A stretch of 64,000 nucleotides of DNA from CBDBJQ01 sp965206405 (GTDB lineage: Bacteria > Pseudomonadota > Alphaproteobacteria > UBA8366): positions 1,860,001 through 1,924,000 of the forward strand of contig CBDBJQ010000006.1 of NCBI GenBank assembly GCA_965206405.1, given 5' to 3'. Position numbers and translations under genes: made by a program. Positions within the stretch are counted from its first letter, which is position 1. Each line of letters begins with the position of its first letter. The notes below the pieces were generated by a model that saw only the letters and a list, made by a program, of their open reading frames with translations, was not told the origin of the DNA and made no database searches. Shown here in pieces: positions 1 to 9,503 of the stretch.

Positions 1-1
1 C

Positions 2-73
2 GGCGGGACGACGACGGCAACCGTTTCACCGACGGTGTTCCTCGACCCGGCAGGAGAGCGAAGCCGTGGCTGA
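2..73 (+). CDS. soxA: Sarcosine oxidase subunit alpha, C-terminal tail (partial)
   Basis: Only the last 23 codons are in the window, and the gene starts upstream of it. The readable tail, TVFLDPAGERSRG then TGA, resembles the usual end of the large FAD/NAD-binding subunit of heterotetrameric sarcosine oxidase, which oxidatively demethylates sarcosine to glycine in the cytoplasm. The stop at 71-73 overlaps the GTG start of the next gene by 8 bases, the tight coupling expected for soxA-soxG. The call rests on this short tail plus the soxG neighbour. Confidence 0.6.
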   Translation, partial: GGTTTATVSPTVFLDPAGERSRG

Positions 74-692
74 CGCACCGGCGCGCGGGCCCCTCGCCGG
101 CCTTGGCCTCGCTGCCGCTCCGGGAGAGGCGGATCCGGAAACCGGTCTGCATCTCATCGAGGCGCCGTTCACCTGTCTGCTGGAACTCCGGGCCGAACCA
201 ACAGATGCCCTGGCAAAGGCGGTTGCGAACACAACACGGCTCACGCTCCCCCGACGCTCGCCCGAAACATCCATAGAGGGGGCCAATACCGCCTTCTGGA
301 TGGGGCCCGACCGGTGGTGGCTCCTGTGCCGGGATGAGAAAACCGGCGAAAACACCTTCACCGCCGAGGGTCTGCGCGACGCCCTCAAACATCTCACCTG
401 CGCCATATTCGAGATCACCGATGCCTGGAGCTGTATCCGGGTCTCGGGCGAAGCCGCCCGCGACGTGCTGGCCAAGGGCTGCACGATCGACCTCCATCCC
501 GACACCATGCCAACCGGCGCCGTCGTGCCGACGCTCTTGGCCGGAATGCGGATCGTCCTACATCACAACGGTACGTTTGCATACGACACCTACGGCCACC
601 GCTCTTCTTGCGAGCATATGTGGGCCTGGCTCGAGGATTCCGGACGTGAATATGGTGTTTCCGCCGTACAATCGCCGCTTCCGGCTAATTGA
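66..692 (+). CDS. soxG: Sarcosine oxidase subunit gamma
   Basis: A 208-residue protein matching the SoxG family in length and composition. Recognisable stretches are the GPDRWWLL segment near residues 79-86, then an ITDAWSCIRVSGEAARDVLAKG segment shared with the GcvT-like fold of the family, and a C-terminal HHNGTFAYDTYGHRSSCEHMW region. SoxG is the small subunit of heterotetrameric sarcosine oxidase (alpha, beta, gamma, delta), which feeds one-carbon units to tetrahydrofolate. The chosen start is GTG at 66, overlapping the end of the presumed soxA by 8 bases, so translation is probably coupled. It is the last sox gene here and is followed after 22 bases by a flavin reductase-like gene. Confidence 0.85.
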   Translation: MADAPARGPLAGLGLAAAPGEADPETGLHLIEAPFTCLLELRAEPTDALAKAVANTTRLTLPRRSPETSIEGANTAFWMGPDRWWLLCRDEKTGENTFTAEGLRDALKHLTCAIFEITDAWSCIRVSGEAARDVLAKGCTIDLHPDTMPTGAVVPTLLAGMRIVLHHNGTFAYDTYGHRSSCEHMWAWLEDSGREYGVSAVQSPLPAN

Positions 693-714
693 TTTCGGCC
701 ATTTGAGGTCTGCA

Positions 715-1341
715 ATGTTCTACGAACCACAGAAGGGCGACCACGGGCTCGCGAAGAATCCGTTCAACAGCCTGGTCATCCCGCGCCCCATCGGCTGGAT
801 CACCTCGCTCGACGCCAACGGCGTCGTCAATCTCGCGCCCTACAGCTTTTTCAACGCCGTGTCCTATCGCCCACCGACGGTGATGTTTTCCTCAAGTCCC
901 GGCCCCGCCGGCGAGGGCGACCGCAAGGATTCCCACAGCAACATCCTCGAGGCCCGCGAGTTCGTCTGCAATCTCACCACCTGGGACACGCGCGAACAGA
1001 TGAACGCCACCTCGGCCAGTCTACCCCCGGACGCGGACGAACTGGCACTTGCGGGTCTCACCGCCGCACCCTCCAAGATGGTCAACCCGCCTCGCGTTGC
1101 CGAGGCGCCGGTGCATCTCGAATGCCGATTGCTTGAGACCGTCAGCCTTCCCGGCTGGACGCCGAAAGACCCTTATACGGTCCTCTTCGGCGAGGTGGTC
1201 GGGATCCATATCAGCGACGACGCGATCACTGCCGACGGGCTGATCGATGTCGGCCGCATCCGGCCGATCGCCCGTCTTGGCTATCAGGATTATGCGGTCG
1301 TCAATCCCGACACCATTTTCACCATGCAGCGCCCGGACTGA
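715..1341 (+). CDS. Flavin reductase family protein (FMN-binding split barrel)
   Basis: A 208-residue protein starting at ATG 715; the open frame extends much further 5' but overlaps soxG there and is not credible. The N-terminal pattern NPFNSLVIPRPIGWITSLD followed by NLAPYSFFN is the typical flavin-reductase-like FMN-binding split-barrel signature. The family binds FMN and contains reductases and proteins of unknown substrate. It lies 22 bases after soxG on the same strand and 41 bases before the acyl-CoA synthetase gene, so it may be co-transcribed with both. The substrate cannot be told from sequence. Confidence 0.85.
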   Translation: MFYEPQKGDHGLAKNPFNSLVIPRPIGWITSLDANGVVNLAPYSFFNAVSYRPPTVMFSSSPGPAGEGDRKDSHSNILEAREFVCNLTTWDTREQMNATSASLPPDADELALAGLTAAPSKMVNPPRVAEAPVHLECRLLETVSLPGWTPKDPYTVLFGEVVGIHISDDAITADGLIDVGRIRPIARLGYQDYAVVNPDTIFTMQRPD

Positions 1342-1382
1342 CCAACGCCTTTTCCCGGCAAAACCCAGCGGAAACCATCGCA

Positions 1383-3509
1383 ATGTCCGATCTTGTCGCC
1401 AGCGCGGAAACGCTGAAGCCACTCTTCTGGCCACGCTCCTGCGCCGTCCTCGGCGCTTCTGACAACCCGGCCAAGATTGGCGGAATTCCGGTGCGTTTTT
1501 TTCGGGAGCTCGGCTACGAGGGCGCATTCTACCCGGTCAACCCGGCGCGCGATACCGTGCAGGGTCTACCCTCCGTTCCTTCGGTTGCGGATATCGACGG
1601 ACCGCTCGACATGGCAATCATGGCCGTGCCCGAAGCACTCGCGCTGGAAACCGCGGAAGCCTGTGCCGCCAAGGGTGTCAAGGCGCTGGTCGTCCTGACC
1701 TCGGGCTTCGCCGAGACCGGCGAGGCTGGCGCGGAATCCCAGAGCCGTCTGCGCCAGATCGGTCGCGATGCCGGCATGCGGATCGTCGGACCCAACTGCC
1801 TTGGCTATTTCAATCCCAAGAACGCCGTCTACGGCACATTCACCACCTCGATTCTCCATGGCATGCCCAAGCAGGGAAATGTCGGCATGGTGAGCCAAAG
1901 CGGCGCCTTCGGCTCGCACTGTTTCGTACTCGGCCGCGAGAGGGGCCTTGGCTTCAGCTACTGGGTGACCACCGGCAACGAGGTCGATGTCGATGTCGCC
2001 GAGTGCATCGCCTTCATGGCAATGGATGACGAGACCGAGGTCATCGCCGCCTATATCGAGGGCTGCAAGGACGGCGCGCGGCTCGAAGAGGCGCTCCGCC
2101 TCGCCTATGAGGCCCGCAAACCGGTGATTATCCAGAAGGTCGGGCGTTCCGAAACCGGAACCCAGGCCGCGGCCTCCCACACTGCCTCCCTGACCGGTTC
2201 CGATCAGGTCTATGACGCCATTTTCGAACGCTACAACGCCTTCCGGTGCCTCACTGTCGATCAGCTGATCGATGTTACCTACGCCGCCAGCGCCGGCGTC
2301 TACCCGAAAGGCAACAAGGTGGCACTGGGCACAATCTCCGGCGGCGCCGGGGTGATGATGGCGGATGCGGCCGAGGATTACGGACTCGACGTCGCGCCGA
2401 TGAAGGAAGAATCGCAGCGCAAGCTGAAAGAGATGCTGCCGTTCTCCGCCGTACGCAACCCGATCGACTTCACGGCACAGGTCTACAACGACCTTTCTCT
2501 GATCACGAAGAACTTCGAGGTCATTCTCGGCGAGGGTGAGTACGATGCCGTCGTCGGCTTCTTCACCGCCCTTGGCTATTACGAGGCGCTGTCAGATTCC
2601 ATTCTTGACCGTCTGCGCCCGATCCGCGACGCCTATCCCGACACCTTGATCGTCATGTCGATACTCGGCTCCCCGGAAACCATCCGAAAATTCGAGAAGG
2701 CGGGTTTCCCGTGCATTGCCGAACCCTGCCGGGCGCTCGAGGTGATCGCGGCCTTGGCCACCATCGCGCGCGGTTACGAGGACGGCCTGCCCAAACCCGC
2801 CAAGGGTGACGGCATGCCCCGGCTCGAATCGAAGACCTACAACGAGGCCGAGGCCAAGGCCGTTCTCGCCGAGGCAGGGATTGCCGCCCCGGCGGAAATT
2901 CTCGCAGCCGACCCCGATGCGGCCGCGGCCGCTGCCGAGAAAATCGGCTTCCCGGTGGTGCTAAAGATCGTCTCGCCTGAAATTCTCCACAAGACCGAGA
3001 TCGGCGGCGTTGTCCTCAATATCGAGACCACCGATGCGGTTCGCACGCACTACACCGATATCCTCGAGCGCGCACGCGCTGCGCACCCCGATGCCAAGAT
3101 CGACGGAATCCTGGTTTGCGAGATGGCCGGCGAAGGCACCGAAATGATTCTCGGTGTGCAGCATGACCCGGTCTTCGGCCCCGTCGTCATGGCCGGGCTT
3201 GGTGGCGTGTTCACCGAAGTGCTGAATGATGTCGCCTTCCGGCGCGCGCCCTTCGACAAGGCGACCGCTCTGGCGATGCTCGAATCCTTGAAGGGTGCTG
3301 CACTCCTGCACGGTGCACGCGGCGGCAAACCAGCCGACACCGATGCGCTGGCGGAGGTAATCGCGGGCCTGTCCGTATTCGCCGAGGCCAATGCCGGTGT
3401 TATCGAGAGTATCGACATCAACCCGCTACTGGTGCGCCCCGAGGGTGGCGGCACGGCGGCGCTCGATGCGGTGATCGCCACGCGCTCGCCCGACACGCCT
3501 GCCGAATAA
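1383..3509 (+). CDS. Acetate/acyl-CoA ligase, ADP-forming type
   Basis: A 708-residue fused enzyme of the succinyl-CoA-synthetase superfamily, making acyl-CoA from acid, CoA and ATP with release of ADP and phosphate. The order is an N-terminal CoA-binding Rossmann domain (AVLGASDNPAKIGG at about 21-34), a succinyl-CoA-ligase-like flavodoxin region with the phosphohistidine motif ASHTASLTGSD (His about 266), a second ligase domain, and a C-terminal ATP-grasp domain from about residue 490 (GFPVVLKIVSPEILHKTEIGG). This is the full alpha-beta fusion length. The ATG at 1383 is used. It sits between the flavin reductase-like gene and a flavoprotein dehydrogenase on the same strand, which suggests catabolism of a small organic acid. 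The acid itself is unknown. Confidence 0.88.
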   Translation: MSDLVASAETLKPLFWPRSCAVLGASDNPAKIGGIPVRFFRELGYEGAFYPVNPARDTVQGLPSVPSVADIDGPLDMAIMAVPEALALETAEACAAKGVKALVVLTSGFAETGEAGAESQSRLRQIGRDAGMRIVGPNCLGYFNPKNAVYGTFTTSILHGMPKQGNVGMVSQSGAFGSHCFVLGRERGLGFSYWVTTGNEVDVDVAECIAFMAMDDETEVIAAYIEGCKDGARLEEALRLAYEARKPVIIQKVGRSETGTQAAASHTASLTGSDQVYDAIFERYNAFRCLTVDQLIDVTYAASAGVYPKGNKVALGTISGGAGVMMADAAEDYGLDVAPMKEESQRKLKEMLPFSAVRNPIDFTAQVYNDLSLITKNFEVILGEGEYDAVVGFFTALGYYEALSDSILDRLRPIRDAYPDTLIVMSILGSPETIRKFEKAGFPCIAEPCRALEVIAALATIARGYEDGLPKPAKGDGMPRLESKTYNEAEAKAVLAEAGIAAPAEILAADPDAAAAAAEKIGFPVVLKIVSPEILHKTEIGGVVLNIETTDAVRTHYTDILERARAAHPDAKIDGILVCEMAGEGTEMILGVQHDPVFGPVVMAGLGGVFTEVLNDVAFRRAPFDKATALAMLESLKGAALLHGARGGKPADTDALAEVIAGLSVFAEANAGVIESIDINPLLVRPEGGGTAALDAVIATRSPDTPAE

Positions 3510-3561
3510 CAACCGAACAGCACCGCTGGGCAACAGCCCGGGGTGACAGGGAGAGCGTCGA

Positions 3562-5049
3562 ATGAGCCGCTGGGATGTCATCGTTGTCGGCGCTGGAAAC
3601 GCCGCCTTGTCCGCGGCACTCGCCGCCGAGGAAAAAGGCGCGAAGGTCTGTGTTCTCGAACGCGCCCCGGAGGATGAATCCGGCGGCAACACGCGGTTTA
3701 CTGCCGGCGTCATGCGGTTTGCCCATAACGGGTTGCAGGACCTCACCGCCCTGGTCGATCTCACCGAGGAAGAGATTGAGACCACCGATTTCGGCACCTA
3801 TGACGAAAACGCCTTCTATGACGACATGTACCGCATCACCAACTACCGGACCGATCCGGAGATGGTCGAAATCCTGGTGACGCAGAGTTACGACGCCATG
3901 CGCTGGCTGCGCGAGAAGGGCATGCGCTTCGTGCCCAGCTACGGCCGGCAGGCCTACAAGGTCGATGGTAAGTTCAAGTTCTGGGGCGGCGTCTGCCTCG
4001 ATGCCTGGGGCGGCGGCCCCGGCTTGGTTGAAATGGAGACCAAGGCCTGCCATGAGCGCGGCGTCGAGATTCTCTACGAGACCCGCGCCCTCTCGCTCAT
4101 CCATGACGGTATCCGTACCCGCGGCGTCCGGGTACGCCGGGGCGACAAGATCGAAGAGCTGGAGGCCGGCGCGGTGGTGCTCGCCGCCGGCGGGTTCGAG
4201 GCCAATGCCGAAATGCGAACACGCTATCTTGGGCCCGGCTGGGAGCTGGCCAAGGTCCGCGGCACGCGCTTCAACACCGGCGACGGCATCACCATGGCCC
4301 TCGATGCCGGCGCCATGCCCTACGGCAACTGGTCCGGATGCCATGCCGTCGGCTGGGAGCGGAACGCGCCCGAATACGGCGATCTTGCCGTCGGCGACCA
4401 ATTCCAGAAGCATAGTTATCCACTCGGCATCATCGTCAACGCCGAAGGCAAGCGCTTCCTTGATGAAGGAGCCGATTTCCGCAACTACACCTACGCCAAA
4501 TACGGCGCCGAGATTCTCAAGCAGCCGGGACAGTTCGCCTGGCAGATTTTTGATTCCAAGGTTCTCCACCTGCTGCGCGACGAATACCGCATCCGCCAGG
4601 TCACCAAGGTTACTGCCGACACGCTCGAGGAACTGGCCGGCAAGCTCGATGGCGTCGATGCGCAAGGCTTCCTGGCAACGGTCGAGGAATTCAACGGCGC
4701 CGTGATGACCGACGTTGCGTTCAGCCCCAATGACCGCGACGAGCGCGGCACCCAAGGCATCACCCCGCGCAAGACTCATTGGGCCAATCCCCTCGATACA
4801 CCGCCCTACGAGGCTTACGCGATCACCTGCGGCATCACTTTCACCTTTGGCGGCCTCAAGATCGATACCGCCGGGCAGGTGCTGGATACGGATGGGTTGC
4901 CGATGCCGGGTCTCTATGCGGCCGGCGAGCTGGTCGGTGGAATTTTCTACTTCAACTATCCGGGCGGTACCGGCCTGATGTCGGGCGCGGTGTTCGGCCG
5001 GCTCGCCGGCCATGGCGCCGCAGCGGGCGCCGCGACAGTGCAAAAATAA
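3562..5049 (+). CDS. FAD-dependent dehydrogenase, tricarballylate dehydrogenase (TcuA)-like
   Basis: A 495-residue flavoprotein of the fumarate reductase/succinate dehydrogenase family. The N-terminus carries the dinucleotide fold VVGAGNAALSAALAAEEKG followed by an acidic residue (LERAPEDESGGNT), and the C-terminus holds the conserved FAD closure region GLYAAGELVGGIFYFNYPGG. Length and the GGNTRF segment fit the TcuA/FAD-dependent oxidoreductase group. Family members oxidise small dicarboxylates or tricarballylate, or act on 3-oxosteroids. The electron acceptor partner (TcuB-like) is absent, so the exact substrate is open. A GGGAG-like ribosome site lies just before the ATG. It is the last gene of this plus-strand run and is followed by a decayed Fic gene on the opposite strand. 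Confidence 0.8.
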   Translation: MSRWDVIVVGAGNAALSAALAAEEKGAKVCVLERAPEDESGGNTRFTAGVMRFAHNGLQDLTALVDLTEEEIETTDFGTYDENAFYDDMYRITNYRTDPEMVEILVTQSYDAMRWLREKGMRFVPSYGRQAYKVDGKFKFWGGVCLDAWGGGPGLVEMETKACHERGVEILYETRALSLIHDGIRTRGVRVRRGDKIEELEAGAVVLAAGGFEANAEMRTRYLGPGWELAKVRGTRFNTGDGITMALDAGAMPYGNWSGCHAVGWERNAPEYGDLAVGDQFQKHSYPLGIIVNAEGKRFLDEGADFRNYTYAKYGAEILKQPGQFAWQIFDSKVLHLLRDEYRIRQVTKVTADTLEELAGKLDGVDAQGFLATVEEFNGAVMTDVAFSPNDRDERGTQGITPRKTHWANPLDTPPYEAYAITCGITFTFGGLKIDTAGQVLDTDGLPMPGLYAAGELVGGIFYFNYPGGTGLMSGAVFGRLAGHGAAAGAATVQK

Positions 5050-5096
5050 CCACCGAGGCTACCTAAAGCGCCTGAACCCTGGCTGCCCGGACGCAG

Positions 5097-5490
5097 TCAG
5101 CCGGCCTGTTTTAACGCCCTCTCCACACGTTCGGCGATAAAACACGCGAAGGGTTCGATGGCTAAATCAACGCTTGCCGCTTCAAGAGCAGCCAGATAGG
5201 CATCGCGGCCCTCGACACGAATGACGGTCCAGGGATAACGGCCCGAAGCCAGCATGACGTTCATCAAAATCGGGCCGTTCGCCCGTTTCCGTCCAGATAG
5301 GGGTAGATATAGCCAAACAGAAAGTGCCCAAGAACGGCACGCACAGAAGACTCCTGTTCTTGCTCGAGAAAATCGAACAGGGCGGGTATCGCGTCCCGGA
5401 CTGCCTCCCGGCGTGGCGGTATATGCCGCGAGCCACGCAGGTAGTTAGGCTGGCGAGCTGGTGGGCCATCGGGTCGGCGTGTTGGCAGTG
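5097..5490 (-). pseudogene. Fic-family AMPylase remnant, frameshifted
   Basis: Reading the minus strand across frames gives the Fic core: a YLRGSRHIPPRREAVRDA segment, an HFLFGYIYPYLDGNGRTARF segment containing a Fic-like motif (DGNGR preceded by YPYL; the usual His position reads Tyr), and then, after a one-base shift, LMNVMLASGRYPWTVIRVE and a normal-looking C-terminus ending ALKQAG. A single missing T right after the Fic motif (near 5265) destroys the frame, and the N-terminal half is missing. Fic proteins transfer AMP or other nucleotides to target proteins. This copy is almost certainly dead. It is wedged between the TcuA-like gene and the enoyl-CoA hydratase gene. Confidence 0.75.
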
Positions 5491-5506
5491 GATCTGTGCC
5501 ACCTTC

Positions 5507-6325
5507 TTACGTGCCGGTGAAAGCTGGCTTGCGCTTTTCCAGGAAGGCCTGGGTGCCTTCAACCTGGTCCCGGCTGTCTGAGCACGCATTGATCAGACGT
5601 TCGATCTCTTCGAAATCGCGCTCCCCGGAATCCCTGAGAGCCTCGTTGATGGTCCGCTTGCTCGCCTTCAGCGAAAGCGGTGCGTTGGCAGCGATATCGC
5701 CAGCATAGCCGCGCACGAAATCCCGTAATCTGGCCTTCGGCACCACACGATTGACCAGACCCATCACCTCCGCTTCGGGGGCGGTAAAGCTGTGGGCGGT
5801 GAGAAAGATCTCTTTGGCAAAGGACGGGCCGACGAGATCAACGAGCACTTTCAGGTTTGAATAGCCATAGCCAACCCCGAGCTTGGCTGCGGGGATGCAA
5901 AATTTAGCGTCATCGGAGCAAATGCGCAGATCACAGCAGATCGCGATGCCGACACCACCGCCATAACAATAACCCTTGATCATCGCCAATGTCGGTGTGC
6001 CGCTGTCGTAAACCGCGTCATAGCCGCGATCGACAGACGCCTCGTAGGCCTTGATGGCCTCTGCGTCGCCGCGCTCGCTCTCAAAGCGGGAGATATCGGC
6101 CCCGGAGACGAAGGCCCGGTCGCCGGCGCCCTCAAGCACAATCGTGCGGATTTCCGGATCCGCATCGAACGCCTCGACCGCGTCAGCCAGCGCTTCCCAC
6201 ATCTCCTGGGAGACCGCATTCAATCTAGCCTCGTTGTCGAACACGATGTGTCCGACAAACCCTTCCCGGATCGTCGCGATCCAGCCCGGCCTGGCCGCGC
6301 CGGATTCGTTCTTTCCATTCACCAC
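5507..6325 (-). CDS. Enoyl-CoA hydratase/isomerase family protein
   Basis: A 272-residue crotonase-fold protein. The oxyanion-hole segments are visible as AFVSGADISRF and KGYCYGGGVGIAICCDLRI. The position that carries the first catalytic glutamate in classical hydratases reads FCIPAAKLGVGYGYS, without that glutamate, so the reaction may be isomerisation, decarboxylation or hydrolysis rather than hydration. GTG at 6325 is the likely start. It follows the CaiB gene on the same strand after 49 bases, so the two probably form an operon acting on one CoA thioester. Its 3' end abuts the Fic remnant. Confidence 0.85.
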   Translation of the reverse strand: MVNGKNESGAARPGWIATIREGFVGHIVFDNEARLNAVSQEMWEALADAVEAFDADPEIRTIVLEGAGDRAFVSGADISRFESERGDAEAIKAYEASVDRGYDAVYDSGTPTLAMIKGYCYGGGVGIAICCDLRICSDDAKFCIPAAKLGVGYGYSNLKVLVDLVGPSFAKEIFLTAHSFTAPEAEVMGLVNRVVPKARLRDFVRGYAGDIAANAPLSLKASKRTINEALRDSGERDFEEIERLINACSDSRDQVEGTQAFLEKRKPAFTGT

Positions 6326-6374
6326 GCGGAAACCCTTTCCGTCATCCCTGCCCTGTCGTTAATCGAAGCGCCGA

Positions 6375-7571
6375 TCAGATGATCTGCCTGGACTCCAGAT
6401 CGGAGATCTCCGCCTCCGAATAACCGAATTCGGCTAGCACTTCGCTGCTGTGCGCGCCGCGCTTCGGCGGTCCGACAGCAAGATTGCTCGGCGTCCGCGA
6501 CAGCTTGATCGGCTGAGCAACAAGTTCCACCTCGGCGTCGCGCTCCGGGGCATGGACCTTCTCGGTGGCTCCGAGATGCTGGACCTGTGGGTCGGCGAAC
6601 ACCTCGGAGATGTCGTAGATCGGGCCGCAAGGCACGCCTGCCTCGTTCAGCAGCGATACCCACTCAGCCGAACTCTTGGTCTGGATGACGGCATTGATGG
6701 CCTCATTCAGGGCGTCTCGGTTGCGCGACCGCGACGCGCCGTCGGCAAAGTCGAGGTTCTCAATCAGATGCGGCGCAGCGGCGGCACGGCAGAATCGCTC
6801 GTAGATCGCCTGGCCAGCCGAAGCGATGTTGATGTAACCATCGTTGGTCTCGAACACGCCGGTCGGAATGCTGGTCGGGTGGTTGTTTCCTGCCTGCGGC
6901 GGCACCTCGCCATCGACGAGCCAGCGTGCGGCTTGGAAGTCGAGCATGAAAATTTGCGCCTGCAGAAGCGAGCTCTGGATCCACTGCCCCTTGCCCGACC
7001 GTTCACGCTCGAGCAGTGCCACCATGATGCCGTGCGCGGCGAACAGTCCGGCGCAGAGATCCGCGATCGGAATGCCGACCCGGACCGGCCCCTGGCCCGG
7101 CATGCCAGTGATCGACATCAGCCCGCCCATACCCTGGGCGATTTGGTCGAAACCGGGCCGGCCGCGATACGGCCCGTCCTGCCCGAAACCAGAAATACTG
7201 GCATAGACGATACCGGGGTTGATGGTGCTTAGGGACTCATAATCGATGCCGAGGCGTGTCTTGACGTCCGGGCGGTAGTTCTCGACGACAACATCGGCGC
7301 TTTCGGCCAGGCGCTTGAGGATGGCAACCCCGTCGGGCTCCTTGAGGTTGAGGGTCAGGCTGCGCTTGTTGCGGTGCAGGTTCTGGAAGTCAGGACCTTC
7401 GCGCGGGCCGCCCATTCCGCCCTTGCCCTCGATCGATTCGGGCATCTCGACCTTGATGACATTGGCGCCCCAATCGGCAAGCTGGCGCACGCAGGTTGGG
7501 CCGGCGCGGACCCGGGTCAGGTCGAGAACCATATAAGGCGACAGGGCATCCGATGCTGGCTGGTGCGGCAT
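6375..7571 (-). CDS. CaiB/BaiF-family (class III) CoA-transferase
   Basis: A 398-residue class III CoA transferase, moving CoA between carboxylic acids without a covalent acetate stage. Features are the N-terminal VLDLTRVRAGPTCVRQLADWGANVIKVE region, the GGPREGPDFQNLHRNKRS loop, the catalytic-aspartate region IADLCAGLFAAHG and the conserved C-terminal PHLGATE-like segment (QHLGATEKV). The ATG at 7571 is preferred over an upstream TTG because a GAGGAAA ribosome site sits 5 bases before it. It is transcribed ahead of the enoyl-CoA hydratase-like gene. The substrate acid is not evident. A second, unrelated copy of this family lies at 48721-49962. Confidence 0.88.
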   Translation of the reverse strand: MPHQPASDALSPYMVLDLTRVRAGPTCVRQLADWGANVIKVEMPESIEGKGGMGGPREGPDFQNLHRNKRSLTLNLKEPDGVAILKRLAESADVVVENYRPDVKTRLGIDYESLSTINPGIVYASISGFGQDGPYRGRPGFDQIAQGMGGLMSITGMPGQGPVRVGIPIADLCAGLFAAHGIMVALLERERSGKGQWIQSSLLQAQIFMLDFQAARWLVDGEVPPQAGNNHPTSIPTGVFETNDGYINIASAGQAIYERFCRAAAAPHLIENLDFADGASRSRNRDALNEAINAVIQTKSSAEWVSLLNEAGVPCGPIYDISEVFADPQVQHLGATEKVHAPERDAEVELVAQPIKLSRTPSNLAVGPPKRGAHSSEVLAEFGYSEAEISDLESRQII

Positions 7572-7801
7572 GGGTTTCCTCAAACTCTGAAATCACTGCA
7601 AGGTGGCCCTGAAGACCAAAATGGATCCCCGGAGGCTGGAATGAACCCGGGAAACCAAGGCTAAATCTGCGACGAAACCTGCTCTGCGGAGCCGAAAATG
7701 TCACAATCTACAGGTGTATTTACGCTGTTGGAGTGGGTTGTGTCTCGAAAGTGGTAGAAATTATTCGATGGCGTCTCCGGGCGGTTTGATGTTTGGCGCG
7801 G

Positions 7802-8026
7802 TTATGCGGCGAGGTCAAGAATTTCGTCGAGCGGTTGATCGAGGGTTTCCCAGCCACCGACCTTGCGTATCCGGATCTGCCCGGAGGCCATCAGAGCCCG
7901 GAACAGCATTGGCGCGGTCTCCGGGGACGGCAGCACGGTCTGCGTCTTGATGCGACGTTTGAAATCTTCGTTGAGGCGCTCGATCGCGTTGGTTGTTCTC
8001 GCTGATTTCCATTGGCTTTGCGGCAA
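7802..8026 (-). mobile_element. IS256-family transposase remnant (C-terminal end)
   Basis: The last 74 codons of a Mutator/IS256-type transposase. WKSARTTNAIERLNEDFKRR is the conserved region containing the third catalytic acid (E in AIERLNE), followed by KTQTVLPSPETAPMLFRAL and a normal stop. Nothing of the first two thirds of the gene is present. It stands tail-outward next to another IS256-type remnant on the opposite strand. Confidence 0.8.
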
Positions 8027-8049
8027 CCTGGTGAAGGTGAAGAGCTTAT

Positions 8050-8454
8050 CGCCAGCTACTTATCGCCAGCTTCCTCCAGACTGTCAGCCGCGGCACGACA
8101 TTTGGATGGCGGAGACCAGGAAGGAAGCCATCGCGGCCTTCAATCTCTTCGTGGAAACCTACGGCGTGAAGTACGAGCGCGTCGTGGCCAAGCTGCTCTA
8201 AGGACCGCGACGCGTTGCTGGCCTTCTACGACTTCCCGGCCGAACATTGGAAGCACATCCGCACGACAAGCCCGATCGAGAGCGTCTTCGCCACAGCCCG
8301 AAACCGCACCCGGAAAACCAAGGGATGTCTGAACCGAAAGACCGCGCTGGCAATGGTATTCAGGCTGATGATGTCAGTGAAAAAGAAATGGCGGAAGATA
8401 TCCGGGCCAGGCCGTCTGCCGGAGGTCATTCAGGGGGTTTCAAAGACGGCATGA
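8050..8454 (+). mobile_element. Second IS256-family transposase remnant (C-terminal end, frameshifted)
   Basis: Plus-strand C-terminal third of a different IS256-type transposase. Segments are HDIWMAETRKEAIAAFNLF, VETYGVKYERVVAKLL, then after a frameshift at about 8200 RDALLAFYDFPAEHWKHIRT and TSPIESVFATARNRTRKTKG with the catalytic glutamate in PIES. The stop is at 8452-8454. The protein type differs from the 7802-8026 remnant, so these are two separate elements joined by deletion. The IS21 remnant begins 8 bases downstream. Confidence 0.8.
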
Positions 8455-8461
8455 AGCAAAT

Positions 8462-9503
8462 TCAAATCGTCGCCTGAAAACAGCCGTCACCAACTTTTGG
8501 GCATATCTCCATCGCGGAAGCCATAGGTACTGGGCACCGAGTAATCGTTGGTCTTGTAGCGCACCAGGAATTGGGAACTGACGCGGCCCGTGGCCTTGGC
8601 GCAGGCCTCGTAGGGTGCCGATGGCAAGGGCTGTATGGTCGCAAGGTCACGCTGTAGGCGTTTGCCAATCGTCTCCATGTGCCCGTGCAGGATCGCCGAT
8701 TGCGGCATTGCTCTTCCAGCCAGGTGTTGAAGTTCTCAATGTCGGGGAACTCCGGCAGCGGCACCATCATGTTGCGCCGCGACCAGCCAACCAGACCTTC
8801 CACGTTGCCCTTATCGTTGCCCTTGCCTGGGCGGCCGTAACGATCATCAAACAGGGTAGTGCGACAGCATCTCTGTGAACATCTGCGTCCGGCGACGACG
8901 GCCATCCACCTCGATCTTCGCAGCCAGACAGCTGTCGTTGTCGTACACCACCGACAGCGCGCCAAAGAAGCCAAAGGCATGAACATGTCCGTCCATCCAG
9001 GCCTCGGATGTGGCCGCATGATAGGCGCGGATATAGCAGGCATCGCTTTGGGGCAGATCAAACGCAAAGAAGTGAATCTTCTGCTGGAGGCCGCCCAGAA
9101 CGACAACGGCTTCGCTGTCGCGCTGCACTTCGCCGAAGTCCGCCTGCCCATGACCCGGTGGACGTGCCAACGGAATGAACATCTCGCCCGCCTTTTGGCG
9201 ATGGGACCGAACGCAGTCTTTCACCGTCGTGTATCCGCTGGTGAACCTTTTCTCTTCGCAAAGACGCTCGTAAATCCGCTCCGCTGTGGGGCGCTGCTTC
9301 TTCGGGATCTCCAGATCCTTCAAAAGCCACCCACCAATGTATGCGGTGAAACCGTCCAGCTTCGGGCCGCGGACCGCCTGCTCCCGTCGGTACCCTGGCG
9401 GCACCGGAAACACGCAGATCTTATCGACCGTCCCACGCGCCAAACCAAAATCGCGTACTATCGACCGCTTTCTGCGACCCTCATCAAAATGCCCGCGCCG
9501 CAC
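8462..9503 (-). pseudogene. istA: IS21 transposase IstA, broken
   Basis: The minus strand encodes GTVDKICVFPVPPGYRREQ, then GPKLDGFTAYIGGWLLKD and the DDE core: HGQADFGEVQ (first Asp), ALSVVYDNDSC (second Asp) and, after a frameshift near 8855, KGNVEGLVGWSRRNMM (Glu). Another shift near 8710 leads into the C-terminal piece ending SQFLVRYKTNDYSVPSTYG. The N-terminal codons are separated from this body by the IS1380 insertion, and the C-terminus is cut off at 8462. The gene is dead. Confidence 0.8.

Noticed and set aside
3418..5043. 541-codon minus-strand frame opposite the TcuA-like gene
   Set aside because: It is exactly antisense to a gene with clear flavoprotein motifs and shows no recognisable protein pattern.
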